The notes under the pieces were generated by a model. It was not told the DNA's origin. It did no database searches and saw only the letters and a program-made list of their open reading frames with translations. Of a stretch of 64,000 nt of DNA, positions 20,768 through 30,448 are shown one piece after another. The first letter of the stretch is position 1. Each line of letters begins with the position of its first letter. This stretch comes from JACRCT01 sp049841135. GTDB lineage: Bacteria; Myxococcota; Myxococcia; Myxococcales; UBA5297. Location: assembly GCA_049841135.1 (NCBI GenBank), contig JASGHK010000008.1, forward strand, positions 1,240,001-1,304,000. The letters run 5' to 3'. Position numbers and translations under genes: made by a program.

Positions 20768-23134
20768 ATGACTCTCGACCTGAAGCGCATGAACGCCGTG
20801 CTGGACGCCGCCGCCAAGGAAGGCCGCTTCGCCCTCCTGGAGCACGAGGTCTACGAGTTCCTCTCCGCCGCCGGCTGCCGCACGCCCAGGTTCTTCATCG
20901 CCAAGCAGGGCCAGCCCATCGACGAGGCCCAGCTCAAGTCGCTGGGCGGCGAGCGGGTGATGCTCAAGATCGTCTCGCCCGAGATCGCCCACAAGACCGA
21001 CGTCGGCGGCGTGAAGAAATGCGCGAACGACCCGAAGTCCGTCGCCGAGGGCGTCGCCAAGATGCTCGCCGAGGTGCCGGCGACGATGGTGCGCGACATC
21101 GTCGCCAAGCCCAGCCACCGGCCCGAGGCCTACCAGAGCCTGGAGGGCAAGGCGCTCGAGGACGCCATCCGCAAGGACCTGATGGGCGTGATGGTGGTGG
21201 AGATGGTCCAGCTCGAGGGCGAGGGCGCCGGAGCCGAGTCGATCGTCGCGCTGCGCCACAACCGCGAGTTCGGCCCGGTCATCACCATGGGCATCGGCGG
21301 CATCGACACCGAGCTGTTGGGAGAGGCCTGCAAGAAGGGCCTGGCGGTGGTCAGCGGCTCGGCGTCGCTGCTCGACGAGAAGGGCCTGCTCGAGGTCTTC
21401 AAGTCCACGCTCGCCTACAAGCGCCTGTCCGGCCAGACGCGCACCAAGCAGAAGCTGGTCGACGACGCCGAGATCATGAAGACCCTCGGCGCCTTCAAGG
21501 CCATCGGCGAGGCGTTCGGCCACGACTCCTCGGCGGGCTCGGGCGGCTGGACGGTCACCGAGTGCGAGGTCAACCCCTTCGGCGCCTCCAAGGGCCAGCT
21601 CGTCGCGCTCGACGGCGTCTTCAAGTTCCGCAAGAAGGCGACGCTGCCCGTCGCGCGCCCGCTCGCCTCTCTCGGCGCGACCCTCAAGCCCCAAAGCCTG
21701 GCCATCATCGGCGTCTCGGCCAAGGGCATGAACATGGGGCGCATCATCCTGCGCAACATCATCCAGTCCGGCTTCGACAAATCGCGGATGTACGTGCTGC
21801 GCCCGGAGTCGACCGAGATCGACGGCGTGAAGTGCTTCGCCAACGTCAAGGACCTGCCCGAGCGCGTGGACCTGCTCGTGGTGGCGGTCAACGCCGAGCA
21901 GGTGCCGAGCCTGATGGAGGAGCTGGTCGAGCACGACAAGGCGGTGGGCGTCATCCTCATCCCCGGCGGGTTCGGCGAGAAGGCGGGCGGCGAGACCATC
22001 GAGGGCCGGCTCAAGAAGGCCATCGCCAAGGGCCGTGAGACGGGCCGCGCGCTCGTCGCCAACGGCGGCAACTGCCTGGGCATCGTCAGCCGGCCGGGCA
22101 AGTACCACACCCTCTTCATCCCGCAGGAGAAGCTGCCGCTGCGCGAGGACGGGCGCGACCCGGTGGCGCTCATCAGCCAGTCCGGCGCGTTCATGATCAG
22201 CCGGCTCAGCAAGCTCGGCTGGCTCTCGCCGCGCTACGCCATCTCCACCGGCAACCAGGTGGACCTGACCATCACCGACTTCCTCAAGCACCTGGCCGGC
22301 GACAAGGACCTGCGCACCTTCGCGGTCTACATCGAGGGCTTCAAGGACGCCGACGGCCTGGAGTTCTGCCGCACCGTCCGCGAGATCGTCGCCTCCGGCC
22401 GCGACGTCGTCTTCTACAAGGCCGGCCGCACCGCCGAGGGCAAGAGCGCGACCAGCGGCCACACCGCCTCGCTCGCCGGCGACTACGACGTCTGCGAGTC
22501 CTTGGTGAAGAGCGCCGGGGCCTACGTCGCGCGCAACTTCGACGAGTTCGCCGACCTGGTGAAGGTCTCGACCATGCTCGGCACCAAGACCTGGACCGGC
22601 CCCAAGCTGGCCGCGCTCTCGAACGCCGGATACGAAGCCGTGGGCATCGCCGACGCGCTGCGCGGCGAGGGCTGGCACCTGGAGCTGGCGAAGTGGTCAC
22701 CGTCGACGAAGGACGGGCTGCAGAAGGCGCTCACCGCCGGCAAGCTCGACACTCTGGTCGACGTGCGCAACCCGATGGACCTGACGCCGATGGCCAACGA
22801 CCAGACCCACGAGGACGTGCTGCGCGCCTTCCTGGCCGAGCCTGGCGTCGACCTCGTCTTGTGCGCCACCATCCCGCTCACGCCGGCCATGGCCACGCTC
22901 GCCGAGAACATCCCGGAGGAGATGTCCATCCGCGCGCCGGGGAGCCTGGTGAATCGCCTGGCGAAGCTGCTCCCCGAGGCGACCAAGCCCATCGTGGCCT
23001 CCATCGACAGCGGCGTGCTCTACGACGCCATGGCCCGCGCGCTCGAGGACAAGGGCGTGCCGGTCTTCCGCTCCGCCGACGTTGCCATCCGTACGCTGGG
23101 GCTCTACCTGGCGCCCAAGCTCGCGCGGCGCTGA
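20768..23134 (+). CDS. ADP-forming acyl-CoA synthetase, fused beta-alpha subunits
   Basis: Cytosolic enzyme of 788 residues that converts acyl-CoA + ADP + Pi to acid + CoA + ATP, the substrate-level phosphorylation step of amino-acid fermentation. The order is unusual but known: an ATP-grasp (beta) domain first (about 1-290, with MLKIVSPEIAHKTDVGGV), then CoA-binding and succinyl-CoA-ligase-like alpha domains (about 300-788). The phosphorylated His is in SATSGHTASLAGD. GAGGA lies six bases before the ATG. Together with iorAB eight kb away it would complete a route from aryl pyruvates to aryl-acetates. Substrate preference is not visible in the sequence. Confidence 0.88.
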   Translation: MTLDLKRMNAVLDAAAKEGRFALLEHEVYEFLSAAGCRTPRFFIAKQGQPIDEAQLKSLGGERVMLKIVSPEIAHKTDVGGVKKCANDPKSVAEGVAKMLAEVPATMVRDIVAKPSHRPEAYQSLEGKALEDAIRKDLMGVMVVEMVQLEGEGAGAESIVALRHNREFGPVITMGIGGIDTELLGEACKKGLAVVSGSASLLDEKGLLEVFKSTLAYKRLSGQTRTKQKLVDDAEIMKTLGAFKAIGEAFGHDSSAGSGGWTVTECEVNPFGASKGQLVALDGVFKFRKKATLPVARPLASLGATLKPQSLAIIGVSAKGMNMGRIILRNIIQSGFDKSRMYVLRPESTEIDGVKCFANVKDLPERVDLLVVAVNAEQVPSLMEELVEHDKAVGVILIPGGFGEKAGGETIEGRLKKAIAKGRETGRALVANGGNCLGIVSRPGKYHTLFIPQEKLPLREDGRDPVALISQSGAFMISRLSKLGWLSPRYAISTGNQVDLTITDFLKHLAGDKDLRTFAVYIEGFKDADGLEFCRTVREIVASGRDVVFYKAGRTAEGKSATSGHTASLAGDYDVCESLVKSAGAYVARNFDEFADLVKVSTMLGTKTWTGPKLAALSNAGYEAVGIADALRGEGWHLELAKWSPSTKDGLQKALTAGKLDTLVDVRNPMDLTPMANDQTHEDVLRAFLAEPGVDLVLCATIPLTPAMATLAENIPEEMSIRAPGSLVNRLAKLLPEATKPIVASIDSGVLYDAMARALEDKGVPVFRSADVAIRTLGLYLAPKLARR

Positions 23135-23169
23135 TCGACGGTCCAACAGAGGAACGAAAGGATTCCGAG

Positions 23170-23451
23170 ATGCTCAAGCACAACCAGTTCTTCGACGGGA
23201 AGGTCCAGAGCGTCGGCTTCGAGCGCAACGGTCGCCGGGCGACCGCGGGCGTCATCGACGTGGGCGAGTTCCACTTCAACACCGACGCGCCCGAGCGCAT
23301 GACCATCGTCTCCGGCGAGCTGTGGGCCAAGCTGCCCGGCGAGGCCGCCTTCCGCGCCTTCCCGGCCGGCTGCGCCTTCGAGGTCCCCGGCAAGAGCGGC
23401 TTCGACGTCAAGGCCAGCGCGCCGGCGGCCTACCTCTGCGAGTTCCTCTAG
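23170..23451 (+). CDS. ppnP: Pyrimidine/purine nucleoside phosphorylase
   Basis: Small cupin-fold protein of 93 residues matching the PpnP (formerly YaiE/DUF1255) family, which phosphorolyses several nucleosides to base plus ribose-1-phosphate. Typical features are the N-terminal NQFFDGKVQSVGF, TSG-like TIVSGELW, and FEVPGKSGFDVK. The length is standard. AAAGGA precedes the ATG. It follows the acyl-CoA synthetase by 35 bp and may be co-transcribed, though no functional link is obvious. Confidence 0.88.
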   Translation: MLKHNQFFDGKVQSVGFERNGRRATAGVIDVGEFHFNTDAPERMTIVSGELWAKLPGEAAFRAFPAGCAFEVPGKSGFDVKASAPAAYLCEFL

Positions 23452-23461
23452 GCCGCTGCCG

Positions 23462-24319
23462 ATGCCCTGGAAGCTTCCCGGCGAGAGGGCGGGGTCACCA
23501 CCTACGCGCTGCGCTCGCCGCACCCGGCGCTCGCGGCCCTTGGCTCCGCCTTCTTCCTCGTGGTGTTCGGGGGAGCAGGCTCGGTGCTCGTCGGCCTCGG
23601 GCTGGAGGATCTGACCGTCCGGTGCGAACGCGGTCCGCGCGATCCCGCGGCCATCTGCCGGGTCGTCGAGGGCTATGCGCTCGGTCTCTATCCGGTCGTG
23701 CGCAACGCGGTGGGCACGACCGAGGTCCGCCTCGTGGAGTCCGGCTCGTCCAAAACGCCACGCCGGCGGATTCGAGATCGTCTCCAAGCAGGGCCTGCTC
23801 GAGGTCCCGGCCATCGACATGGGAGGAAACGCCGACGAGCTGCGCGCCTTGGCGACCACCCTGCAAGCCTGGCTGCGCGGCTCCGAGCCGACCTTCGAGC
23901 TACGAGTGCGTCTCGTGAAGCCACTCGCGGTGTTCGGCGCCCCCTTCGCGCTGATGGCGCTCCAACTCCTGCTCTCGGTGCTGTTCGGCCTGCTGGCGGT
24001 GGTGGCGCCTCAGTCGCTGGCCGTCGACGAGCGCAAGCGCGCGTTCCGAATCCGGCCCCGCAACTTCGCCGGCGTCCGAGAGGTCCGCTTTGCCGAGCTC
24101 GCCGCCATCGAGGCCTCGGAGTCGCTGGGCATCCCACGGGCGCGAGCGCCGGCGGCCGGACTCCCGATGCTGTTCTCGAAGCTGCTCGGCCTGCACCTGC
24201 ACTTCGTCACCCGGGACGGCAAGCGCATCGTCTTCCGCAACCGGTGGCGGATGTCGCGTGAAGACGTGCTGAGACTGCGCGACGAGCTGGCCGCGCACGC
24301 CGGCCTTGCCGCACGTTGA
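23462..24319 (+). CDS. Two-helix membrane protein, unknown function (frame interrupted twice)
   Basis: Reconstructed length is 284 residues with two hydrophobic helices, one around LGSAFFLVVFGGAGSVLVG near the start and one around PFALMALQLLLSVLFGLLAVV in the middle. A soluble beta-rich, possibly PH-like segment follows the second helix. The ATG at 23462 reads MPWK and then loses frame at GAAGCTTC (23470-23477). Replacing this with GAGCTC gives MPWSSRREGGVTTYALRSP and joins the long frame. A second shift at GATTC (23769-23773) is healed by GATC, giving TPRRRIEIVSKQG. No family recognised. The start is tentative because no strong ribosome binding site is seen. Confidence 0.55.
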
Positions 24320-24331
24320 GGAGACCGCATC

Positions 24332-24559
24332 GTGGATCCCGTCTTGCCCGACCCCAAGCGGCTGCTCACCCTCGCCACCACGAGGATGCCGTTCGGCAAG
24401 TACAAGGGCCGACTGCTGGTCGACCTGCCCGAGCCGTACGTCGTCTGGTACCACTCGGCGGGCTATCCGGCCGGCGACATGGGCGGGCTCTTGCGCGAGC
24501 TGTACGAGATCAAGGTGAACGGGCTGGAGTCGCTGCTCGACCCGCTCCGGCGCCGATGA
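24332..24559 (+). CDS. DUF3820 family small protein
   Basis: Predicted protein of 75 residues starting at GTG, with the hallmark MPFGKYKGRLLVDLPEPYVVW and a Glu/Leu-rich tail. This matches the DUF3820 family (sometimes called putative quorum-sensing-regulated virulence factor). Its biochemical role is not established. It begins 12 bp after the preceding membrane protein and GAGGAG lies upstream, so the two could be one transcript. Confidence 0.75.
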   Translation: MDPVLPDPKRLLTLATTRMPFGKYKGRLLVDLPEPYVVWYHSAGYPAGDMGGLLRELYEIKVNGLESLLDPLRRR

Positions 24560-24736
24560 GGCACCGGGCACGAATTCTTGGTCGGTAAGACCGTACCTAT
24601 CTTTGGCAGGCTCGATTCGACGGGTCCTGCCCGGCCTTCCTGTTCGGGCTGGACCTTCTCCCCGCGGTAGACAGCCGAGCGAATCCGGCTAGGCTTTGAG
24701 TCGCCTTCAATGGGGCGATTCGATGCGAGGAGAGCG

Positions 24737-25015
24737 ATGGGCAAGGGCAAGAGCAAGAAGAAGTCCGACGCGTTCGACCTCGACGACCTGGTCCCTGTCT
24801 ACGTGCCCAGCCTCTTCGATTTGCTGGTGTCCGCCGAGAAGAAGAAGGGCAAGCCGCTCACCAAGGATGAGGTCATAGGCGTCCGCGACAGCGCCACGGT
24901 GGTGATGATGCACCGCGGCCGCGAAGACGAGATGCTGCGTGCCCGCGCCGCGGCCGACCTGAACCCCGACAACGTCTGGGACGAGTGGCAGGCACGCCGG
25001 CCGAAGAAGAGCTAA
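24737..25015 (+). CDS. Small charged protein, unknown function
   Basis: Predicted protein of 92 residues, highly charged (MGKGKSKKK at the start, RRPKKS at the end) with no signal peptide or helix-spanning segment, so cytosolic. AGGAGAG upstream supports the ATG at 24737. The middle (KPLTKDEVIGVRDSATVVMM) looks like a compact helical fold. I do not recognise a family. The 177 bp upstream carries no gene. Confidence 0.65.
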   Translation: MGKGKSKKKSDAFDLDDLVPVYVPSLFDLLVSAEKKKGKPLTKDEVIGVRDSATVVMMHRGREDEMLRARAAADLNPDNVWDEWQARRPKKS

Positions 25016-25180
25016 CCAGGCGGAAGAACGGGTGGTTCGCACGTCGGCGTCCATTCGGGCCAGCCCTCGCGCTCGAACAATCCCGGCCCTTCGCGCGTCT
25101 GGCCTTTGTTGACTCAGCACGGCGTGGCGCGCCTACTCTGTCCCTCGCCCATTTCGCAAGACGTCCCCAGGGGTTCAGCC

Positions 25181-25759
25181 ATGGTCCGAACCATCTTCTC
25201 GCTCATCGCCGCCTGCGCCCTGCTGCACTCGGCCCCGGCGCGCGCGGCCGAGCCGGCCAAGGCCGAAGCCCCGGCGGCGGCCAAGCCGGCCGATCCCGCC
25301 AAGCCCGCCGAGCAGCCGAAGGAGCCCGCCGCCGAGCCCGCCAAGGGCGGCTACGATCCGGCGACCATGGGCTTCGGCAAGCCGCCGCCCCACGCCGGCC
25401 GCCTGCGCTCCGACAGCCTCCTCGCCGCCTCCATGAAGGCCGCGATGGAAGCGCCGGCGGGCGCCAGCGACTGCGAGAGCGCCTACAACGGCATCAAGGC
25501 CCTCTTCGACACCATGAAGAAGATGAACTTCGAGCCGGCGCTGAAGAAGGAGATGCCCAAGAAGGACGCCTGGGTCGCGCAGTGCAAGCAGCAGCCGCCG
25601 GCCATCCAGAAGTGCATGGTCATCAAGTACCAGGTCGAGCACAAGCCGGAGTGCAACAAGGCGCTCGAAGAGGCCAAGGCTTCCGGCAAGGGCGGCTTCG
25701 ACCTGGAAGACGATCACGCCGGCCAGAGCCTCCCCGACCACGAGAACCACAAGCACTAG
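25181..25759 (+). CDS. Secreted Ala/Pro-rich protein with His-rich tail
   Basis: Protein of 192 residues with a signal peptide (MVRTIFSLIAACALLHSAPARA), a Lys/Ala/Pro-rich linker, and a compact domain with three cysteines (DCESAYNGIK, AQCKQQPPAIQKCM). The C-terminal stretch is rich in Asp and His and ends DHENHKH. The His/Asp tail could bind metal ions in the periplasm; this is inference from composition. It is followed 34 bp later by the secreted ankyrin protein, so the two are probably an operon. Confidence 0.65.
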   Translation: MVRTIFSLIAACALLHSAPARAAEPAKAEAPAAAKPADPAKPAEQPKEPAAEPAKGGYDPATMGFGKPPPHAGRLRSDSLLAASMKAAMEAPAGASDCESAYNGIKALFDTMKKMNFEPALKKEMPKKDAWVAQCKQQPPAIQKCMVIKYQVEHKPECNKALEEAKASGKGGFDLEDDHAGQSLPDHENHKH

Positions 25760-25793
25760 TCGCCCCACCTTCTTCCACCCCAGAGGAAGCCCC

Positions 25794-26810
25794 ATGCGCC
25801 AGACCCTCGCCGCGCTGCTCGTCGTCCTCCCGTCGCTCGCCTTCGCCGCCGCCAGCCCCACCGCCGACCACGACCTCTTGGAGGCCGCGGGCAAGGGCGA
25901 CTCCGCCAAGGCCAAGGCCGCCATCGCCGCCGGCGCCAACGTCGACGTGCAGGACACCGACGGCTCGACGGCGCTCATCTACGCCGCGGTGAGCAACGAC
26001 GCCGGGCTGACGAACCTGCTGCTCTCCAAGGGCGCCAAGGTCGACCTCAAGGACAAGCAGGGCGCGACCGCGCTGCACGTGGCCGTCGACCGCAACAGCC
26101 AGGCGGTCGTCCAGCTGCTCGTCGCCAAGGGCGCGGACGTCAACGCCAAGGAGGGCAACGGCCGCGCGCCGATCATCATCGCCGCGGACCGTGGCAAGAT
26201 CCCGCTGGTCAAGCTCCTGCTCGACAAGAAGGCCGACCCGTCGACCAAGGCCAACGACGGCCGCACCCCGCTCATCCACGCCGTCAACAACGAGCACTTC
26301 GACGTGGTCGACCTGCTGCTCGCCAAGGGCGCCGACGTCAACGCCGCCGAGACCAAGGGCAACACCGCGCTCATCCGCGCCGCCCAGGGCTGCGCGCCGG
26401 ACGAGCAGGAGCTGACCGGCGGCAAGTCCGCGCGGCCCGGGCATTCCAAGACCTGCCCGAAGAAGATGCTGGCGCTGGTCAAGACGCTCATCGCCAAGGG
26501 CGCCAACGTCAACGCCCGCAACTCCGAGGGCTTCACCCCGGTACTGGCAGCCATCGCCAACGACCAGCGCGACATCGCCAAGGCCATCCTGGAGAAGAAG
26601 CCCGACCTGTCCGGCACGCTCGCCAGGAAGCGCACCGCGCTGATGATCGCCGCGGCGATGGGCTACACCGACATCGTCAAGCTGATGGTGGACGCCGGCG
26701 TCGACTACAAGGCCAAGGACTTCGAGGGCACCACCGCGCTGGCCGCCGCCAAGATGAACGGCCACCGGGACATCGTGGAGCTCCTCACCAAGGCCGGAGC
26801 GAAGGAGTAG
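25794..26810 (+). CDS. Periplasmic ankyrin-repeat protein
   Basis: Protein of 338 residues with a signal peptide (MRQTLAALLVVLPSLAFAA) and seven to eight ankyrin repeats. The consensus is easy to follow: DGSTALIYAA, QGATALHVAV, NGRAPIIIAA, DGRTPLIHAV, KGNTALIRAA, EGFTPVLAAI, KRTALMIAAA and EGTTALAAAK. One repeat is interrupted by a longer loop with three cysteines (CAPDEQELTG to KTCPKK). AGAGGAAG precedes the ATG. Periplasmic ankyrin proteins bind partner proteins; in other bacteria some protect against oxidants (AnkB-type), but no specific role can be claimed here. Confidence 0.85.
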   Translation: MRQTLAALLVVLPSLAFAAASPTADHDLLEAAGKGDSAKAKAAIAAGANVDVQDTDGSTALIYAAVSNDAGLTNLLLSKGAKVDLKDKQGATALHVAVDRNSQAVVQLLVAKGADVNAKEGNGRAPIIIAADRGKIPLVKLLLDKKADPSTKANDGRTPLIHAVNNEHFDVVDLLLAKGADVNAAETKGNTALIRAAQGCAPDEQELTGGKSARPGHSKTCPKKMLALVKTLIAKGANVNARNSEGFTPVLAAIANDQRDIAKAILEKKPDLSGTLARKRTALMIAAAMGYTDIVKLMVDAGVDYKAKDFEGTTALAAAKMNGHRDIVELLTKAGAKE

Positions 26811-26933
26811 TTCGTCTCGCCGCTTTCGCTCGTCGCCGCCTTCCTTCCGAAAACGCCAGGGGCGCTCCGGCCCCACGCTTGGGGGTTTTCCCTCTGGCGC
26901 GCGGGCCGCGATGCCTTCAGGCTTCCGCTCCCG

Positions 26934-29203
26934 ATGAGTCTCTGGCTGCGGAAACCTGCGCCGTTCGCCGTGCTCGCCCTCGTCCTCGCGGGGGCGGCCC
27001 CGGCGCGCGCCGAGCCCCGCTACGAGACCACGGTGACGGGGAGCAGCGACGCCCAGGAAGAGCTTCTCCGCCGACTCGGGCGCGAGCACCGTCCGCCGCA
27101 AGGAGATGGACGCCCGCCTGCCGCGCTCGGCGCCCGACGCCGTGCGCTACGAGCCGGGGGTCTTCGTGCAGCAGTCCGCGCACGGCCAGGGCTCGGCCTA
27201 CCTGCGCGGGCTCACTGGCCAGCAGACGCTCTTGCTCTTCGACGGCATCCGGCTCAACAACTCGACCTACCGGCAGGGGCCCAACCAATACTTCTTCACG
27301 CTCGACTCGCGCACCCTGCGCTCCATCGAGGTCGAGCGCGGCGGCGGCTCCACCCGCTGGGGTTCGGACGCGCTCGGCGGGGTCATCGACGCGCACCCGC
27401 TCGAGCCCCGCGTGCCCGGGCGCAACCTGGCGCTCGAGCCCCGCCTGTTCGGCCGGCTCACCAGCGCCGACAAGGAGGCGGGCGGCCGCGTCCAGCTCGA
27501 TGCCTCCGGCACCACCGCCGGCGGCGTGGGCGTGGGCTTCGTCGGCGGGTTCGGCGCGCGAAAGGCCGGGCTGCTCGACGGGCCACCGGTGCTCAACCCG
27601 AGCCTCCAGCACCGACGCCGGAGCGCTGCCGTTCGTCCCGCGCTACGCCGAATACGACCCGCTCAAGCCGTGGAGCGAGCAGAGGAACCTGCGCACGCAG
27701 CTGGGCACGGGCTTCAAGGAGATGACCGGCGACGGCCGGCTGGTGCTGCGGCTGCCGTCGAAGGACGAGATCACCGCGGCGGCCTACCTCTACCGCGAGT
27801 ACGACGTGCCGCGGACCGACCAGTGCGCGCCGCCGCAGGCGCCCTACGACCAGTGCCTGACCTACGAGGAGCAGTTCCGGCACCTGGCGTACCTCGCGTG
27901 GAAGCGCCGCGCGCAGGGCGCGCTCGAGAGCACCCGCGTCACGGTGAGCTGGCAGGAGCAGCACGAGAAGCGGCGGCTGGACCTGACCGCCGCCAACCTC
28001 GTCGGCCACGGAATCGACGACGTGGAGACGTTCGGGGTGACCGCGCGCGGCCGGTCGGTCCGCCTGGCGCCCACGGACTCGATCGGCGTGCGCGTCGAGG
28101 CCGGCCTGGACACCTATGCCGACGCGCTCCGCTCCCGCGCCGAGCACACCTACACGGACACGCTGGACACGGTGGTCGAGAGCCGCGGCCAATACCTCGA
28201 CGGGTCGAGCTACGTCTACGGCGGGCTCTTCGCGGAGGCCGCGGCTGAGCTGGGCCCCATCGTCACCCTGCGCGGCGGGGCTCGGCTCTCCTGGGTCTCG
28301 GCCCACGCCCCGGCCGATCCGCTCTCGGGCACCCATGGAGTCGACCGCACCTGGCTCCCGGTCGTCGGCAACCTGCGTGCGCAGGTCGACGCCACGAGCT
28401 GGCTGCAGCTCTACGCCGGCTACGACCACTCGTACCGGGCGCCGAACCTGGACGACCTGACCTCGCGGCAGCAGACCGGGCCCGGCTTCCAGTTCGAGAA
28501 CCCGGACCTGTCGCCGGAGCGCTCGCACACCATCGAGGTCGGCGGCCGGGTGCGCGCCGGCCCGCTCTCGGTGGAGCTGTGGGCCTTCGAGACGCTGCTC
28601 GAGGGCGCCATCCTCAAGGTGCCCAAGACGGTCGCCGAGTGCCCGGCCCGCACTCCGCAGTGCCTCTCCTCCTGGTCGCGCTTCCGGCTCGAGAACGCGC
28701 CGGCCCTCTCCGAGCTGCGCGGCGCCGAGGGCGCGCTCAAGCTGAGCCTGCCGCTGTCGATCTCCCTGCGCGCGACCGGCTCCTACGTCTGGAGCGAGGG
28801 GCCGCGGGTCGGCAACGTGGGCTATGGGACCTACGGCGTCGTCCTCGGCGACCGGGTACCGCTCTCGCGGACCCCGCCGCCCAACGGCACCGTCGAGCTC
28901 GGCTGGTCCCATGCCTCGGGCTTCTCCGCGGGCGCCGCGCTGCAGTGGGCGCTCGCGCAGGACCGGCTCGCCGTGGCCGACTACTCCGATGGGCGGATCC
29001 CCAAGTACGGCACGCCGGGCTTCGCCGTCGTCCACCTGCGCGCGGGCTACCGCATCGGCAGCGAGCTCTCCGTCGCGCTGGTGCTCGAGAACCTCTTCGA
29101 CTCGCCCTACCGGTTCCACGGCTCGAGCGTCAACGGCGCCGGCCGGGGCGTGATGATCCAAGTCTCGGCTGGACGCCTCGCCGAGCGAACCGCGGCCGAG
29201 TGA
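26934..29203 (+). CDS. TonB-dependent outer-membrane receptor (frame interrupted twice)
   Basis: Reconstructed length is 755 residues: signal peptide (MSLWLRKPAPFAVLALVLAG to PARA), a plug domain (about 45-190) with YLRGLTGQQTLLLFDGIRLNN and IEVERGGGSTRWGSDALGGVI, then a 22-strand barrel with the usual late motif YAGYDHSYRAPNLDDLT and ENPDLSPERSHTIEVG. It imports a bound ligand using TonB energy; siderophore, vitamin or metal cannot be decided. Shifts occur at GAGCTTC (27060-27066) and GAGCCTC (27600-27606). Restoring GAGCTC gives QEELSADSGA and NPSSSTDAGA. The downstream lipoprotein is probably its partner. Confidence 0.85.
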
Positions 29204-29221
29204 CCGCAGAAGGAAGCCCCT

Positions 29222-30445
29222 GTGCGACGAACCCAGCCCCTCGCCCTCGCGTGTGCAGCCGCCGCCAGCCTGCTGTGCGCCTGCCCGGGCCCGGCCACGT
29301 CCGACCCCGATACCGGGCGGCCCACCGCCGACGCGAGCACCAGCGCCTCCGACGCGAGTCCGACCGCCTCCGACGCGAGCACCCCCGCCGCCGACGCGAG
29401 CACACTCGCCACGGACGCCGGCGCCCCTGCCGCCGACGCCGGGCTCTGCTCCCCGTTCTCCGAGGACGTGACCGGTTGCTCGAAGGCTCCGACCGACTAC
29501 CAGCCGCGCCAGGGCCACCTCGAGTCCAACGGCTGGCCGGCCTGCGTCAGCGACGACAACACCTGGCACCTCATCGGCACCGACGTCCCCGCCGCCTCGG
29601 CGCGCTCGGCGGCCTACGACCAGATGGCCGCCCTGCTCTGGGACAACCCGGTGACGCCGACCAAGGCCGACTTCCTGGCCGCCCGCGACGCCTACTCGGT
29701 GGATTCGGGCCTGGCCTCGCGCGTCGCGCGCCGGCAGGACATCCACTACGACGAGGTCCCCGGCGGCGACAAGTTCGCCTGCCAGCAGGCCGGCGTGCCC
29801 GCCCAGTACCCCGACCGCTGCACCGGGCCCGCCACGCTCAAGCCCCTCATCGACCAGGCGTTCGAGCAGGGCCTGGCAGGCTCCAGCCCGCGGCTGCAGG
29901 CTGCGCGCATCAGGGCCGGCCTCGACTGGTTCCTCTATCTTTCCCTGGGCAGCGAGATCTGGACCTGCAGCTTCAACAACCTCGCCGACTGCGACTCCGC
30001 CGCCGGCTACTACTCGCAGCTGAGCGCGCGCAGCGAGCCCAAGGGGATCGCCCGCTCCATCGCCGCGCTGGGGCCGGAGACGCACGAGCGCATCCACGAC
30101 GCGCTGCTCGCCGCGCGCTGCTGGCGCGACGCCGACCAGGCGATGCCCACGACCAACACCGCGCTCTATGACCTCGCGCAGGCCCAGCTCCACCAGGCCG
30201 CCCTCCGCGGCATGGGGCTGCTCCTGCGAGACCAGATCAGCCGCATCGCGTGCAGCACCGGCGAGGAGCGCGATGTGCACGCCGTCTACGCGAAGACGCT
30301 GGGCACGCTCCTCAGCCACGACGCTGGGCTCATCGACGCCGCCGAGGCCGCCAAGCTCAAGGCCTACACCAACACGCCGACCTCGGAGCCAGCGGACGTC
30401 GCCGCCGCGTTGGCGTCCATCGACCAGATCTTCGAGTGCCCGTAG
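29222..30445 (+). CDS. Lipoprotein linked to TonB receptor, unknown function
   Basis: Protein of 407 residues starting at GTG with AAGGAAG nine bases upstream. The signal peptide ends in a lipobox-like LLCAC. A Ser/Thr/Asp/Ala-rich spacer (to about residue 75) leads to a mostly helical domain with scattered cysteines (for example CSFNNLADCD and ARCWRDAD). It begins 18 bp after the TonB receptor, so co-transcription is likely and a role in handling the same ligand is plausible. No family recognised. It ends three bases before the convergent sirtuin gene. Confidence 0.7.
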   Translation: MRRTQPLALACAAAASLLCACPGPATSDPDTGRPTADASTSASDASPTASDASTPAADASTLATDAGAPAADAGLCSPFSEDVTGCSKAPTDYQPRQGHLESNGWPACVSDDNTWHLIGTDVPAASARSAAYDQMAALLWDNPVTPTKADFLAARDAYSVDSGLASRVARRQDIHYDEVPGGDKFACQQAGVPAQYPDRCTGPATLKPLIDQAFEQGLAGSSPRLQAARIRAGLDWFLYLSLGSEIWTCSFNNLADCDSAAGYYSQLSARSEPKGIARSIAALGPETHERIHDALLAARCWRDADQAMPTTNTALYDLAQAQLHQAALRGMGLLLRDQISRIACSTGEERDVHAVYAKTLGTLLSHDAGLIDAAEAAKLKAYTNTPTSEPADVAAALASIDQIFECP

Positions 30446-30448
30446 TCG

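Noticed and set aside
26934..29203. Reading the TonB receptor as a decayed pseudogene
   Set aside because: Both shifts follow the same palindrome-insertion pattern as in eight other genes, and no stop codon or other lesion remains once they are corrected.
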